DNA of 64,000 bases from Lunularia cruciata (Eukaryota; Streptophyta; Marchantiopsida; Lunulariales; Lunulariaceae): assembly GCA_948567375.1 (NCBI GenBank), contig OX419755.1, positions 19,225,001-19,289,000 of the forward strand, in the 5' to 3' direction. The position numbers and the translations under genes are program-made. Below are positions 10,738 to 21,474 of this stretch, piece by piece; position 1 is the first letter of the stretch; every line of letters begins with the position of its first letter. The notes below the pieces were generated by a model. That model ran no database searches and was not told where the DNA came from. It worked only from the letters and a program-made list of their open reading frames with translations.

Positions 10738-11860
10738 TGGTGAAGATTTCAGAGCAAGATCTTGAGTTTAGCTACATTCCTTGATGTTCAAGAGGCAAAG
10801 AAAGACTTTACAATCAGACTTCACCATATTTCTCTTCCATATCTAAGAAGAGGAAGACATTTCTGGGTATCTGAGCCAAGGAAGCCATTTGCCACAATCT
10901 ATTCTCACATTCGAATAAATAAATAACATACTTATCAACTTCATAAGTTACCTCTGCCATCTAAATTATTGTTACAATGAGTAACAAAATTCAATGGGTT
11001 CAAGAGTATCTGAAATATTTATCTATTAGCATCTGGAAATTTAAAACTTTAAAATTCCAAAATAAGCTTGACCTAGGCACACCACACTTATACTGATACT
11101 AGATTGCAAAATCGCATTTATTACTAAACAAGAAAAATTGTACAACTTTTGGTGACCAAACGGTTTCTTCAGTTAATAGGAGTACCAACTCTTGGAAAAC
11201 ATAAAGCTAAGATTTGATTAAACAATGCAATAACACATTGGCAAAAATCAATATTTGCAACAGAAAACAAGGTTAAAAGTTAGAACTCGTCAATAAATAT
11301 AATCAAACAAATATAAAATTAATAACTTGAAAGAAAGATTCTTAAATGGAGATTCTTTTGATTGTTAAGTTTTAGATCGATAACTCGATAAAATTCTAAA
11401 ATGGAGACGATTTAGATTTTTAAGCTTTTCACTGAATACAGTACTTTCTCTGAAAAATATATGTTTTGCAACAAATAAGATGAAAAATAGAAAATATATC
11501 TCCAGGCCGAAATCTACAACCAATCATTTGTAAATAAGTAACTGCTTTATTATAATAGTAGTCTCCCTATGGATGATTATTATCACCGGGCATTCCTAAT
11601 GCCCAAGCCCCGTTAAACTTGTTGAGTCTTTTTCATCTAATCAAATTCCACAAATCCAAGTGCAACCGGAAATAATTAAAGATTGCATGTCCGAATACAT
11701 GGATGAGTAATAAGTAAAGTGACCTGAATTGGACATACGAGGGCTACTTTAAATGAAACCTTTTTGCAAATCGATGATGCTTCAGATATCTTTCCCCTAT
11801 TATTTATTAAGAATTTTGAAGCTTATTCAATTTTAAGCTCGTTTCGTTATAACCTTTCAG
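10738..11860 (+). repeat. Duplicated block, inverted copy at 34360-35291
   Basis: The region from about 10880 to 11860 (words ctattctcacattcg, ttggaaaacataaagctaag, gcgtttgg-like gtgaccaaacgg) recurs in reverse complement at 35291-34360. A smaller piece matches 26790-26950. The first 200 bases (attccttgatgttcaagagg) also match the end of copy 2 near 20600-20810 in reverse. No gene is visible inside. Confidence 0.75.
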
Positions 11861-11939
11861 AGAAATTTTTAGTTGGGCTTTGGGCAATAATGGTTTAGGT
11901 GTCCTCTCTTTTATATTTTGAATCTTTTTACTTAAGTCA

Positions 11940-12640
11940 TTGATTATGATCCCAAAGAACGAAGTAGATTAACAGCAGTGCGTTCTATCTTATCCCACTC
12001 GTCTTCATGTAGTCCAAACACACGTGACTTGAGATTCGCTTGCTCTACGTGTGTATCAAATTCTCTTCAAGTTGATCAGATCAGTTGCCTTCTCGGTTAT
12101 TCCCTTAAGTTGAATTCCTGGTTTACACTCTCCGAGATCTGTACTTAGAAATCTTTGACATGCACACACGGCTTGTCACTCTCCTTTCATAGGACGTTTC
12201 CTTTATTGAAAACCCGTATCATTGTGACGGTGAAGATATGTGTGTAAAGTGGTAAGATTCACACCCTGGAAAGAAAGTCTTCTCCGGGGTTCTACTTTAC
12301 TGTTCTAGACGTTGTCTAGCATGAAACTTTTGTCCTTGAAGACCTACCAGACACTTTCCTGGTTATCAAGGAAAGTGTTTCAGAGATCAGCACTAAAACG
12401 TTGCAGAAAGAACGAAGTAAATTTAGCCTGGAGTGCATCCTATCTTATCCAACTCGTCTTCAGGTAGTCCAAATACAGCAGATTTGAAATTTGGTTGTTC
12501 TAAGTGTGTACTGGAGTCAGTACAGTTGCCTTCTCGGTTATTCTTAAGTTGAATTCTTGGCCTACACTTTCCGAGTCGGTACCAAGAAAGTTTAGACATG
12601 CATACATGGCATGGACGAAAATAGAGTTTGAGGTTGAGGA
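11940..12640 (-). repeat. Inverted remnant of the receptor 5' flank
   Basis: Words such as cgtcttcatgtagtccaaac, cattgtgacggtgaagat and ggttattcccttaagttgaattc are the reverse complement of the flank at 17640-18050. The piece is itself partly duplicated: the section near 11990-12130 recurs at 12410-12560. Confidence 0.75.
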
Positions 12641-12839
12641 TACATTCTAGACTCTAACAAATGATACTTGGAACCCCGTGTTACCTACCCTTGTAGTAGA
12701 GAGTTTGTGATGGAGTATTTTAGAATCTCAATACTAAGGCCTTTTGCCAGCTTATTGGAATGGATGGGGATTCTTTTTCAATATTAGTGGATTTGATTAA
12801 GACGCACAATTTTTGAAAAAAGCTACCAAAGAGAGCAAA

Positions 12840-13620
12840 CACCCGTGTGTATCCAAGTTGCACTAGCCTTGGATAGATTTGGGCATCACAGCAATGGAGC
12901 TTGTGTTGCATGGGGTTTAAATATTTGGTGCATAAGTGTTGGTTCAACAATTGCTTTTATTGATAGAGTTATGACAGCCATATTAGATGTGATGAGGAGT
13001 CAAGTTGCTTGGCCCGAGCTCGAGGAGAGGAGGAATATATCCACTATTTTTGCACAAAAAGGTTTTCTTGGTTGTTGGTTTGGTAGGTGGAACATTGTTT
13101 CCTCTTGCAGCTTGACCAACAATGGATGGAGAAATATATTTCAGCCGGAAGGGTTCATATTCTATAAACGGCCAAGTGATTTGTGATGATAAAAGGAGAA
13201 TTATACATTTTTTTGGAGGTATGTTTTGTGTTATGTGTTGTTTTGTTAGGTTTTTTTGCAATGCATCGGTGATCCTTTTTGTATAATTTACTAAAAGTAT
13301 AATTTGATTTTTTTATTTGCAGGAATGCTAGGGTCATGTCATGACATGACTTGTTTGAAAAAGTCCTTCAGTATGGAATGTTTTGAACCAAAGAGGCACT
13401 TTTGAGACAAAGGAGTACCTTGTAGGTGATTCAGGTTATGTACCCATGCATCACCTAGTCCCTACTTCCAAGCAAGCCCAATGAAAGGACAAGTAGGAGT
13501 TTAGTAAATATTTAGCAAAGGCAAGAGTGATAAATGAGCATTGTTCAGGAGTATTGAAAGCTAGATGGCATTCTCTTTGTGAGTTTAGAGTGCAACTCAA
13601 AGACAATAGTAGAAATGATT
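12840..13620 (+). pseudogene. PIF/Harbinger-type transposase remnant
   Basis: The frame from 12842 encodes IQVALALDRFGHHSNGACVA, matching the start of the helix region in plant Harbinger transposases, then RVMTAILDV and a WPELEERR stretch. After frame breaks, 13400-13600 encodes YLVGDSGYVPMHHLVP and RVINEHCSGVLKARW; in the family these surround the second Asp (GDSGY) and the Glu (usually IERAFGVLKGRW-like) of the DDE_Tnp_4 catalytic triad. Stops and shifts between 13190 and 13410 make it inactive. The companion Myb-like gene of autonomous elements is not seen, and I could not locate terminal repeats. Confidence 0.75.
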
Positions 13621-15480
13621 ATTTGTTAAAGTGAGTATCCATGTGTATTATTTTACATAATTTTTTAATCAATAGGTGTGACCTTTGGTCAGATGACAAG
13701 GGCGGATTTACAGAGGAAACTGAAAAATGATATAGATCCAAAATGCTTTTCATGGTATAGAACTTGGTAGAGAAGAAAGTAGATCAAGGGTGATGCAACA
13801 TTGCCTTCATTATCACAATGATGATATACTTGATTGATTGAGTTTACATATAATAAATTATTTATTTTTCAATTATTCATCTCATATCTCATAGTTTGGT
13901 AACTTAGACCATGAGTCTCTAACTTAGACCATGAGTGTATCTTGATGTAATATTGGAATAAAAATTCACAAGATGCAAAAAGAATCTCTGGAGCTTAATA
14001 TGTACATTTGTAGGGCCTGAGCTTACACCTACATGGTGTGGTGTTGGGCAAGTTTACACTTCAAAGTCGTTAGACAAACTTTGTTGGAAAGAAATTTAAG
14101 TGGGCCGATGACTGTTGTTAACATCGTGCGATGGCGCTCATACACACTAGGGGCCACCCACCACCTTGCCAAAAATGGCTTGCACCTGTTGCCGCCGCAT
14201 GGTGCCGACAAACACCACTCAATAACACTTGTAGATGTTGGAGTATGTTGGGGACCGCTCTCCAAGTTCAAAAAAATAATTGCACCCGTCAATGCCGAGT
14301 GGCATTGGTAGGCGTTGGTAGGTGCTGCATGAAATATGTAACACTTGCCTGTGCTGGTTGGAGACATGGAGTGCCGCATGTTGCCGCTCAAGATTTGAGT
14401 TTTCTTGTCAGAATTATTGATTTTCCCTGGATGTGTACATTTTGGATGTTTGGGTATTCAAATTTTCTTTCTAGCGTGGGGTTATATAAACCTTCCTCTT
14501 TTCAATTCATGCCATTCCGTGGGTGTGGGGTGTTTGATAGACACATTTTGCGAGTGTGTGGGGTGTTCAAAAGAGAAAGACTCATTTCTTGAGTGTGTGG
14601 GTGTGTGGGGTATTTGAAAGAGAAAGAGTCATTTTGCGAGTGGGGTGTTGGAAGGAGGCAAAATAGCTGTTGAAGGAGGTAAGCAAACTCACTGAAGCTG
14701 AAGGAGGCAAACTATTAGGAGGCCAACTCGCTATGGGGTTGGAGAGAGTTGGAATTTTGAGAGGAAGAGCTCCATTCAAAATTTGAATTGAAGGAGTGCT
14801 TTGGAGATTCGGGAGAAACAGCCAGAGAAAATTTTAGAGATTGAGAAGAGAGATAAGGAGAGCATTTGAGAGATTGAGAAGAGCAGACTCAATTTGAACC
14901 ATGGAAGAAATCTGGGGATATGAAAAGATAGTTAACGGGCCCAACATGAGAAATACTTAGGAAGGAGATTTGCTCATAGCTTTTCATACCATTCAATACC
15001 CAACAAATTTCATCAAGTGGTGCTGGCTGGAAAAACATCAGATTTGAACTGCTGTCTCTAGAATTTGGGAGAATGATCTAGATGTAATTGGCCTCAAAAT
15101 TACACTTGGACTTCACTATCCACGGCCAAAGGTATTATTAAAACCTTCTCAATTGTTTTCTCTTCATTTCTCTCTACAATCAAATGTTCCAACACCTTAG
15201 GATTTTGATTTATGCACGTTTAGGCTTCCAAATTATCAACACCTCCCAGCCTATCCCACAATGGCTCCCAACGTCTACTTGTGTTCCCCAATGCCATCCT
15301 ATGCCAACCCTAAACCCTAAACTCTTTGTACGAGTGCCTTCCAGTGTCGCCGTGCGTCACCCAATGTCATCTCGCAGTGGCTTCCAGCATAGCTGCACCT
15401 GTGGGTAGTGTCTTTGGGCACCCCTTGGTGCCGGGCTCGGGTGTGCCCTCGAGCAGCACCTAGTGGCGGTGACCAGTGGT
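13621..15480. other. Intergenic, low-complexity patches
   Basis: No gene recognised. Around 14540-14650 a roughly 60-bp unit containing gtgtgtggggtgtttgaaag is imperfectly repeated. Open frames at 14029-14592 occur on both strands without known motifs, which argues against coding. Confidence 0.4.
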
Positions 15481-15489
15481 GCCCAATGG

Positions 15490-16215
15490 CACTTGTTTCA
15501 TTTGCTACGAGCAACACCCTTGGCTTGAGTCCTTATGATGGAAGTTTAAGCTTATTTTCTTGGTGGGTTTTGTGTGTCCTTCCATGTACAAAGTTTGTGA
15601 GTTCATGGGACGAGGTCTCTTGCACAGGTTTGGTAAGAGGGAGACAATTTCAATTGACTGCAGATATAGTTAGAGATGCACTTGCCATGCCAAGGGGGAG
15701 AAGACCAAGACGGAGTGCAGTTCCTTACATAGCTATTTCAGACCGGTTTCCACAAAGGGTCAAGGTTGCAAAAAGATATCTTGCAAGGCAAAATATCTAT
15801 CCTACGTTTTGAGCTTTCTTCCAGTTGATAGGTGCACTTGTTGCACCCACTATTAGGCCCAAGATTGTACATGGGCATTTGGTACTCAACACCAAGACCA
15901 AGTTGAGGAGACTTGGTGTGGACGATTATGATTGGGGAGAGTGAGCATTTAGAGTTATCATTGTAGAGGTGAGGAGTTTGCAAAGCCAATTGAGGAGTCC
16001 TAAGGAGCACAAGTTCAGGGTCACCTTCCTTGGGTAGATACTCACTCATCTCTTTGTGGAGAGAGGCTTCATTCTAGAGGAGGATGTGATGTACTTGAGT
16101 GATGGAGAGGAGGAGATTATACACGAGGGAGAGTATGACGATGATCATGAGGATGGACATAACTCGGATGAAGACGAGACTATGGATAATGGGAATGATG
16201 AGGATGGTGAGTGAT
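15490..16215 (+). pseudogene. Degenerate retroelement-type ORF with acidic tail
   Basis: One frame, interrupted by at least three stops, reads FVSSWDEVSCTGLVRGRQF, then LTADIVRDALAMPRG, KVAKRYLARQNIYPTF, APTIRPKIVHGHLVL and finally an acidic tail with YLSDGEEEI and HNSDEDETMDNGNDEDGE. The VRGR.F.L...I...L..P pattern resembles the N-terminal domain of proteins annotated as putative plant transposon protein, which sit in gag-like positions of plant retroelements. The assignment is from memory of the pattern and is tentative. A gag-like relic at 54978-55830 may be related. Confidence 0.5.
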
Positions 16216-16519
16216 TGATTGATTAAATTTGAATTTTGTCATATATATCTATATATATATTTTTCATATATTTGTATGTTAGAAAATATACAAAATTCTT
16301 TTGTATATATCATTATTGAATTTAATAAATGAATTCATTTAAGAATTAATGAACATGTGTATTTTTGAAATTCAAATATGAATTTGTACTTGATGAATAA
16401 CTAAATGTACCATCGGTGAAATAAACAGCCCGTGTCCCTTGACCTCATCCTCATCAGAGACATTCAGTCAATTGCCAAGCACATTTGGAAGAAACCTCAA
16501 AGATATATTTCACAAATAT
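16216..16519. other. AT-rich spacer
   Basis: Mainly TA-rich sequence between the retroelement relic and the orphan receptor flank. No feature recognised. Confidence 0.5.
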
Positions 16520-18100
16520 ATACGTTGATTCCATCCTTCTCAGAGATTGTAGGAACAAGACATTAGATCCCTTTCGTGTGGTACATGTGACTGAAAGAAA
16601 TCACTGCAATTGTTCAAATGAGAAGTACTTCATCTTCTAAACTGATCTTCGAATAATTGGTTCAAAGCTTGGGAGGATGATTGAGAGCACTGTTTGATCT
16701 TCTTACTTGAAATAGCAATTAATTAAAAAACAAAAAATGCAGAGCAGCGACTTCTTGTACTTTGGCATCTTTACGGCCTATCTTTTCGGTTTTACAACTA
16801 CAAGAGCCAGTAGTACAGAAGTTGATCCTGACCTATTGAACTTACCTTTGGTAAGATATTATAAAGCCGTTGAGCTGAGAAATCCTATCGTAGATTTTAT
16901 GCTCCTCCACCTCTGAGCTATCACAGCCGCAAACAATTGTGACTAACTTCCCAACTCCTAGATTTCCACATTCAGTCAAGTAAACACTCTGGAGTTCAAG
17001 ATCAGCTCTGCATATCGCAGTTAGTATTACCAGCACAGGGTCATGAGACTACCTTCTCTTTGAGAGGTTCCCCTTCGACTGGAATCGAGAAGCCAACGTT
17101 AGCTTAAGGTGTGTATCTGCTTGATTTCTGTCTAACTCTCTCCCCGTAACCAGTCACTCCCGTCTGGACGTCCGTGCTCTACTCACTCGCAATCCACAGC
17201 AATCAACCAACACAAGACAATGTTAATTGAAGACGTTGAGATTGGCATCCCAGCCGAGATTTCGAAGGAAAAGAGGAGATGCATCCAGCTCCGTGAATAT
17301 TTGAAGATATAGATGGATACGGCTTGCAATTGCTAGCTGTAGCTATCTATGTCCAGTTCGCAATTGAAAAAATACGGATGGGTACTCACAGACAGATGCT
17401 GCACAGATTAAAGCATGCCCACAGGTTTGACGATTAGAGCGGTTAACATCAGGATTTGATTCCGGCTCCCACACGCAAGGTCGACTCGCGATCGTTGAGC
17501 CGCTGCCAGATCCCACCATGATAGCACAGGACGGGCAAGAATTAGGGGGGAAAGAAAGTCGTAGGTTCCTATACCCCGTAAGCGAATATACTCGTCTGCG
17601 GGCATGGGCAGAGTCCTTTTTGTCTTCCAACCAAAAAAGTCTCATATTCGACAACGTCTAGTACAGAAAGTAGAATCCCGTAGAAGACTTTCTTTCCAGG
17701 CTGTGACCTGTGAACATATGCGCATATGTTCACCGTCACAATGACACGCGCTTTCAATAAAAGGGAAGGTCCAAGGAAAGGAAGTGACAAGCCATGTATG
17801 CATGTCTAAAACTTGTCGGTACAGATCTCGGAAAGTGTAGACCAGGAATTCACCTTAAGAGAATAACCGAGAAGGCAACTTGGAGACTTTGGTACACACG
17901 TAGAACAACGGAGTTTCAAGTCAGCTGTATTTGGACTACCTGAAGACGAGTTGGATAAGAAAGGACGCACTCCTATGAAATTTACTTCGTTCTTTTTGCT
18001 CTACTTTTTAGTGTTGATTTCTCAAACACTTTCCTGGATAACCATTCTGTGTGGGTAATAACTTAGTGATTATTGTAATCCATAAATTAGTGATTGTTGT
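16520..18100 (-). repeat. Orphan receptor 5' flank (copy A)
   Basis: This segment matches the upstream regions of HNL copy 2 (24040-25400) and copy D (49610-51220) almost end to end, but no receptor coding sequence borders it. Minus-strand frames are partly conserved among copies: 17036-16842 (LTECGNLGVGKLVTIVCGC) with 50143-49949, and the NSCPSCAIMVGSGSGS stretch around 17560-17480 with matches at about 25110 and 50690. A minus-strand GTGAGT donor-like site follows CTGTCT near 17385. This could be an untranslated or coding upstream exon, or an adjacent small gene. Confidence 0.7.
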
Positions 18101-18189
18101 AATAGAGAGCCATCGCTGTAAGTGATGATAAAAATATCATCAGTTACTTAAATCCATAGAAGAATAATCGCACTAAATTATACATGCTT

Positions 18190-18960
18190 TTACATGGTTA
18201 TGAGGTTCTAGACATCCAAAGGTCCAATTTCCCATTTGGATCAGATTCCTCATTCTAAAGCGAGATTTAACGCCATCTCACCTCTTGAATTTTATTCTTA
18301 TATGCTTGATGGGGTCGTCCGTATCCTTCTTTGTTATCTTATGTGCGAGTCATTTACATTTCCAGATATATTTTTGGAATGGGAAGGACACTACGTCAAT
18401 GCAATGCAGTAGATATGCACTACGCCCATTAGCATGTGAGGAAGTATTCAACAGTAGATACGGTTTTTCAATGGGGAAGTAAGCTACTTATTTCTTATAG
18501 TGTGGTTTTCGTACTTCGAAATTCGCTCATGCTTAATGAGAATCTCAAGGGTCATATTCGGAATAGATGACATTTTATCACAAAATTCAAGGATACAATG
18601 TTGTGAGCTAGAACACTTCAAAGTTAAAAGTTGTTCGTGGACATAAAGCGGTATATTATAAAGTAGTTTCTAGAATTTCATTGAAAACTAGTGGATAGGC
18701 TCGCAAGAAATATATATACTATAAATTGGATCGAGAAAACTAATCCTGTATATGATACTCTAAAGTATCATATATATAACAGTTTGTATAACTTGTTTCC
18801 CACATACATTGTAACATTGATTAAAGTTAATCTTGAAGTTAAAGTAGAAATTTTCAGTTTTTAATAGATGCTTGAGGAAGATATGAAGATGGGTCCACAC
18901 ACCATAAATTTACTGTAAACTTTCTGATCAGTCAGGTCTGATTATATATAGTGTATTTTA
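18190..18960 (+). repeat. Shared block A (also 46926-47464 and 51350-52190)
   Basis: All three copies begin near ttttacatggtt and contain ctcattctaaagcgagattt and gaggaagtattcaac. The plus frame in this copy (18285-18482) ends RPLACEEVFNSRYGFSMGK; the front half is out of frame relative to the other copies because of a 5-bp duplication (caatg) near 18395. Confidence 0.8.
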
Positions 18961-19699
18961 TAAATGTCATAAGTAAGATGTAATCATTCCTACATGTCGG
19001 TTAGAGAGTGTTGTAAAATATGTATAACCTATGAGGAAGTGAAGATTGATTTTTTGAAAAAACATGAAATACTCGAAGAATGGAACATTGATTTTGAACG
19101 ATGTTCCATTTTTCATTTTTATGCTTATTTATTTTTTAGATGTTTAAAAAAAAATTAAAAACTCATTTCAGCTAGTTGTACTTTTTCAAATTGTTTCTTT
19201 TGTAGTACTGAAAATATTTGTGCTAAAATAACTGGAACACAAAATACCAAAAGACCTTGAATACGTAAATGATCTTGAAGTACTACTTCAGAATCTCCTT
19301 AGACAAATCCACCTACATTTGAATTGATCGTTAATGGTTGTACTGTAATTAACCCACTAACAGCTGGTGTTCGACTAAGATAAATCTCCTTCAAAAGTTA
19401 ATAAAATAAATAAGAAACATATTAAAAGCAGTTAGAATTTTTATTAAATAAAATTCCTTCTATTACTATAGTCTTTTTCGGAATATTAGTTACTTTTTCT
19501 TTGTATGGATCTCGTTTTCTGTTTTGGAAATTTTTTGAAAAAAGTACAATTAATTTTATCAGCAGCTATCAAGAATTTTGTTATTAAAAATTAAAAATTT
19601 ATTTTGTCTAACCGTTTATCTCGTTTAAATTCAAGGTCAAATTGAAGTAATTTTACTAGATTTTTTTTTTTACATTCTCTTCTTTTAGAAAAAGCGGCT
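18961..19699. other. AT-rich intergenic region
   Basis: Long T and A runs; no gene, RNA or defined repeat recognised. Confidence 0.5.
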
Positions 19700-20660
19700 A
19701 AATTAAGGGCTAAATAGATATCTTAAAAGGGTTGTTAGATATAATAGTTATTTTTTTTGTTTTAAAAAATAAACAACAACAAGCTAGAAAAGGATTAGAA
19801 TAGCGCATTAATGAAATTTAGATTACTCTGATTCTAGAAGCAAGTGCGAAAGTGAAGTGAGATTCTAGAATTTTCCTTTCGGCTCTTAAACTTGTCAAGT
19901 TCAAGTTTTTTACTTAGCATGATAGACCAGAATTTAAAAATTCTATTGGACAGAGAATACTCATTCTCAGTATGATTTTCTTGACTATCAAAATTTTATA
20001 ACCTTTCTTCGTCTTCAATAAAATTAAAATTAAAATTAAAATTTAAAGAATGATATACCATCTTTTTAGTCTCTCTTAAATATCCTTGTAGTTTAAATTA
20101 TTATTTTTTCGATTTAAAAGCTAAAATTTTATCGAGTTCTGGAATTTTGAAAATTTGAGTTTAAATTGATCAAGTCCTTAAACTCATTGATCAAATAAAT
20201 TTTTATCTCGGTGAAATATGATAAAAATATATTTATTTAAATAAAAAATAAAAAATAATTATAATATATGACTTCTTACTTTGTATTACATGTCAATAAC
20301 ACGTTAAAGGTCTAGAAAAGGAACATTTGAAGTCAAGATATGGACTTTTGAATTAAAGAATTTTACATTTGAATTTAAAAAAATGGATATTTGCATTGTA
20401 AAAGTCGATTTTTGGGGTGTAAATTTGGTATTTGAGTTCATTTGACCTTTCAAAATTCAACATTTGACTTGGTTGCAATTGGTATTTAGAGTTTCAATGT
20501 TGGATTTTGGAGTGTTCATTTTTTCGTGGATTATTATATATTTTACCTACTCTTATGAGAAGGAGGGGAGAACCACAAGTTATGACAACCCTGGATATGT
20601 TAATGCTCTGATAAACGTGGATAATTATTAACAAGTGACTCTTCTTCACATTGGGTAAAG
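19700..20660 (-). repeat. AT-rich block, inverted copy of 8780-9790
   Basis: Reverse complement of 8780-9790, as shown by shared words such as ctctgataaacgtggataat, tttgacttggttgcaattgg and cagagaatactcattctcag. Together with HNL copies 1 and 2 this gives a large, interrupted inverted repeat with its centre near 14-15 kb. Confidence 0.8.
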
Positions 20661-20773
20661 GCGATCGAGTAGAACACATGAAATAAACACATTGTGGCAA
20701 ATAGCTTCCTCCTCTTCCGGACAAGGAATAACATGGACCCTGATTCTAGAATTCCACTTTACGCTCTTGAACA

Positions 20774-21474
20774 TCAAGGAATATGGCTGAACTCAAGATT
20801 TTCCTCTATAGTCTCCGCGTATCTCTTGCGATCCTCGTAGCTAGTGTCATGTAGAAGTTTATGCATTCGGGGTTGAAATGGTGAATTGTCATCCTGCTCA
20901 TTATCATATACAAGGGATCTGTACACCAGCGTTTGCCACCACACATGTCCATTCCTCTGCACTGATGACCATGCAAAGGGATCTGTCCACCAGCGTTTGC
21001 CACCACACATGTCCACTCCCGTGCACTGATGACCATGCAGACATCATTTCGCCGTAAGAAAACTAGTCAATATCCTACCAAGTTGATGCGCCACCATCTC
21101 TTGCGATCCTCGTAGCGAGTGTCATGTAGAAGTTCATGCATTCGGGGTTGAAATGGTGAATTCTCATCCTACTCATTATCATATACAAAGGATCTGTCCA
21201 CCAGCGTTTGCCACCCCACATGTCCATTCCCGTGCACTGATGACCATGCAGACATCATTTTGCCATAAGAAAACTAGTCAATTTCATACCCAGTTGATGC
21301 GCCACCCGCTTTGGACCTAAAGATGGTCGAAAACTAGTGGCCCACTCAAAGAACATCTCTTGTACTTGGGGCTCAAGACCATCATAACTCAACTTCAGTT
21401 TAAACCATACTCAAGGAACATCTCTTGTACTTGGGGCTCAAGACCATCATAACTCGACTTCAGTTTAAACCATA
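20774..21474 (-). pseudogene. Fragmented, tandemly repeated end of NB-ARC in copy 2
   Basis: On the minus strand the segment encoding VGWQTLVDRSLVYDNEQDD followed by PFQPRMHKLL occurs in three iterations, with the ccaccagcgtttgccacc word at about 21201, 20980 and 20917. The middle unit is shortened. Upstream, the SYDGLEPQVQEMF-coding segment is duplicated with a 65-bp period (21345 and 21410), which is not a multiple of three. No LRR array follows: after about 20800 the sequence enters non-receptor DNA like that near 10740-10800. Confidence 0.8.

Noticed and set aside
14029-14592. Overlapping frames on both strands up to 153 residues
   Set aside because: Open on both strands, no recognisable motif, no conserved second copy.
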